In this document: positions 61,840 to 64,000 of the stretch, in pieces | Layout of the letters: each line of letters opens with the position of its first letter | Numbering within the stretch: the first letter of the stretch is position 1 | Assembly: GCA_003952965.2 (NCBI GenBank) | Contig: CM025853.1 | Coordinates: 7,993,331 to 8,057,330, forward strand | DNA: 64,000 nucleotides | Source of the DNA: Morella rubra | Lineage: Eukaryota; Streptophyta; Magnoliopsida; Fagales; Myricaceae | Reading direction: 5' to 3' | Translations under genes and position numbers: made by a program | The notes under the pieces: generated by a model | Told to the model about the DNA's origin: nothing | The model's input: only the letters and a program-made list of their open reading frames with translations | Database searches by the model: none

Positions 61840-62219
61840 ATGGGCAGGTCTCCATGCTGTGAAAAGGTGGGGCTCAAGAAAGGGCCATGGACACCTGAGG
61901 AAGACCAGAAGCTCTTGGCTTACATCGAAGAACACGGCCATGGAAGCTGGCGAGCCTTGCCTGCAAATGCTGGTAATTTGCGAGGACCCTTTTGAATAAA
62001 TAAAATCAACGTATTATGGATTGCTTACGTTCACGACATGACTAGCTAGTTGGCGGGCTTCTTTTCATTCCTTTTGTGTTGTTTTTTAGGGCTTCAGAGA
62101 TGTGGGAAGAGCTGTAGATTGAGATGGACAAATTACCTCAGGCCTGATATAAAAAGAGGAAAATTCAGCCTCCTGGAAGAACAGACCATCATTCAGCTCC
62201 ATGCTCTTCTTGGGAAAAG
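61840..62219 (+). CDS. MIXTA-like R2R3-MYB transcription factor, exons 1-2 (partial)
   Basis: Exon 1, 61840-61972 (133 bp), and exon 2, 62090-62219 (130 bp), have the classic sizes of R2R3-MYB genes and join in phase with a GT-AG intron. The protein starts [21 protein letters not shown]2 holds the Trp repeat (W17, W37, W57) and [18 protein letters not shown]3 begins IKRGKF and [14 protein letters not shown]. The sequence matches subgroup 9 (MYB16/MYB106, MIXTA), nuclear activators of epidermal cell outgrowth and cuticle genes. LGKR replaces the usual LGNR. Exon 3 (rest of R3 and the activation domain) is not found before 64000. The gene either continues beyond the window through an intron of at least 1.8 kb or is truncated. 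Confidence 0.9.
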
Positions 62220-62591
62220 GTAATCTTTCAAAGTGAAGTCGCAATTCCTACTATTTCCAAACCCTATTGTTAGCGACATATATATGAGCGTACTCGTCCA
62301 GGCTCCAGCCAGTACCCTCTTTTACTACTCAATGACTCTGTAAGTTTTGTGTAAGTTTATAGTTCAGAAATGTATTGATCAGAAAGGAAAAAGCATGTAA
62401 AAGATCTCCAAAGAAGCAACCCAAACTAGAAGTTACTGGCTGCATGCAATCCACAGTACTGTTTCAGACGAAGATGCCTGGCTATATTTATTTCCACGTG
62501 AGAGTGCCATTCTTTTTATCCTCTGAGCACGTGAGAGTGCCATTTGAGCACAAAAAAAAGGCGCGTCCCGTTCACACGATCGAAGAAGATG

Positions 62592-63070
62592 TGTAACGAT
62601 CTAAGAAAAGCACTAGTCACATATGTGTTTTGACTTTAAAAGAACTACTCAAGGTTGCTCTTGAAGCTTATTGGATCATTATAAAGCCCAGTTTAACCTA
62701 GTAAGGTCCATATGTGGGACTTGGCCCTTATAGAACCAATCTATCACTCATTCTCTTCTCCCACTCTATTTGGGATTCGGGGTATCACAATCTCCTACCC
62801 TTAAACCCTTGATGTCCTCGTTAAAGCCCACCAAGCCCACATTGGTTGTTACTAGAATCACTCTGATACCATTTGTAACGATCCAAGAAAAGCACTAGCC
62901 ATATTTGTGCTTTGACTTCAAAAGAACTAGTCAAGGTTGCTCTTGAAGCTCCTTGGATCATTATAAAGCCTAGTCAACCTAGTAAGGTCCTAATGTGGGA
63001 CTTGGCCCTTATAGAACCAATCTCTCATTCATTCTCTTCTTCCACTCTATGTGGGATTCGGGGTATCACA
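62592..63070 (-). mobile_element. TRIM retrotransposon (terminal repeats of 198 and 197 bp)
   Basis: Two direct repeats, 62592-62789 and 62874-63070, both start TGTAACGATC and end GGGGTATCACA. They flank only 84 bp of internal sequence. On the minus strand TGGTATCAGAGTG, the initiator-Met tRNA primer-binding site, lies next to the 5' repeat (62874). A purine tract TTAAGGGTAGGAGAT precedes the other. AGATG on both sides (62587-62591 and 63071-63075) is a perfect 5-bp target duplication. Total 479 bp. It codes for nothing and would need enzymes from another element. It lies in the expected intron 2 of the MYB gene. Confidence 0.95.
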
Positions 63071-64000
63071 AGATGTTTGTTCCACTCGACTTAATTTATT
63101 CCAGGCTAGCTCCAAATAGGGTTGTAAATGAACTAAGCTATTCATGAACAGCTCGAGCTCAGCTCGTATAGGCTCGGTTTGTTTAATAAACGAGCTAAGT
63201 TCGAATACAATTTTTAGCTCAATTATTAAATGAGTCAAACTCGATTAAATTCGGCTCGACTCAGTTTAGGCTCATGAACAAAGTTCGTATAACTCGACTC
63301 GGCTCATTTGAGCTCATTTAATAGCTCGTATTAAAAAAAATTCATGTAAATAAAAATATATATCCAAAAATACATTTGTATACTTACAGTTATATATATA
63401 ACCTATAATATTTGTACCTATAGATAGTACACTTGTATATATTGTATATCTCTATTATTGTTGTGTATATGTTTAGGTATACACTATTACTTTATATTTA
63501 CTAATTAGTAACATTTATATATCTATAGAGCCTATTTACTTATGTTACATATCCTATGTATATGCATGTGTTATGGTTTATATTAAATTTTTATGATATT
63601 AGCATGTTAAGTTACCTTATAAAATATATATTTATATGAGTCATTTTTGTATATATAGGCACACAAATTTACTTATGTTACAAAGTGTTCTCATTGATTA
63701 TGTGTTTGACATATGCTTATGATTTGGTAGAAAAATTATTTTCTTGTTGTATTTTTGAATGCTTGATTGGTGGTAAGGTTTTCCTCATTATCATGTAATT
63801 ATAATATTAATTTTTTGTGAAAGCCTAAATTTATAGAGTGAAAAGCACCCTATTATTTCCTAGTACACTTCTATTGGTTAATACATATTATTGTTTATTT
63901 TACTAAGCAAGCGATTAGATTATTTAGTTATTATTGTTGTGATAATCACAAATAAGTGTTTGAGACTTAAAAATTTTGGGGCGGTTAAAATTTTGATCTA
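63071..64000. repeat. AT-rich region with an AGCTCG-rich repeat
   Basis: 63130-63330 is dense in GAGCTC, GCTCGA and AGCTCG words (for example AACAGCTCGAGCTCAGCTCG), a texture common in dispersed plant repeats. From 63340 to the end the sequence is very AT-rich, with TATATA runs and no gene. No MYB exon 3 was seen. Confidence 0.6.

Noticed and set aside
62592..63070. Cassandra-type TRIM with 5S rRNA
   Set aside because: No 5S rRNA-like box sequence is visible in the terminal repeats, so the element is called only as a TRIM.
1..64000. tRNA, rRNA or CRISPR arrays
   Set aside because: No tRNA-like cloverleaf with A and B boxes, no rRNA segment and no regular spacer-repeat array were recognised by eye; the tRNA-like words found are retrotransposon primer-binding sites.

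Overview
The window reads as nuclear DNA of a flowering plant, most likely a woody eudicot. The evidence is AT-rich intergenic sequence, GT-AG introns, plant gene families (GDSL lipase, HUA1-type CCCH protein, R2R3-MYB, F-box SNE-like) and dense nested plant transposons (Copia, Mutator, CACTA, TRIM). The species cannot be fixed from the sequence. One run of exactly 1000 N (43754-44753) marks a scaffold join of unknown true size.

Layout. 158-1960: a complete five-exon GDSL esterase/lipase gene on the minus strand, the only gene here that looks fully intact. 2.0-8.8 kb: decayed repeats, including a Copia-type LTR block bracketed by an 88-bp direct repeat. 8809-12022: a non-autonomous Mutator-like element (MULE) with long terminal inverted repeats (TIRs) and a near-perfect 9-bp target-site duplication (TSD). 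13.4-17.4 kb: a badly decayed plus-strand Copia element. 18037-25199: a large MULE with a perfect 9-bp TSD. It carries a broken MuDR-type transposase gene and, on the opposite strand, a broken two-exon GRF zinc-finger gene. 25.3-43.6 kb: a decayed element with very dense CGATCGATCG-like motifs, an accessory ORF and a TNP2 (CACTA) transposase pseudogene. The accessory ORF is split by a 12.9-kb SIRE-like Copia element (26220-39087, minus strand), which is itself split by a 3.4-kb solo-LTR-like insertion (30977-34418). A second related LTR (43620 onward) interrupts TNP2 and runs into the gap.

44.8-51.2 kb: the last eight exons of a HUA1-like CCCH zinc-finger gene, lacking recognisable 5' exons and carrying a one-base frameshift. 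53112-61030: a Pack-MULE-like unit around a frameshifted SNE-like F-box gene. It has been invaded by a CACTA element (53900-58985) that carries a captured ribosomal protein eL6 (RPL6) fragment. That CACTA was in turn invaded by a 738-bp Mutator-type foldback element (57754-58491), and an LTR-like block lies within the right MULE repeat. 61840-62219: the first two exons of a MIXTA-like (subgroup 9) R2R3-MYB gene, followed by a complete TRIM retrotransposon (62592-63070) in what should be intron 2.

Most of the sequence is therefore transposon in transposon. The host genes present relate to cuticle/lipid biology (GDSL; MIXTA-type MYB), floral pre-mRNA processing (HUA1) and gibberellin signalling (SNE-like, broken), but they form no operon-like unit. 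The most interesting items are the gene-carrying transposons: a MULE with a convergent GRF zinc-finger gene, a Pack-MULE with an F-box gene, and a CACTA with a ribosomal protein fragment.
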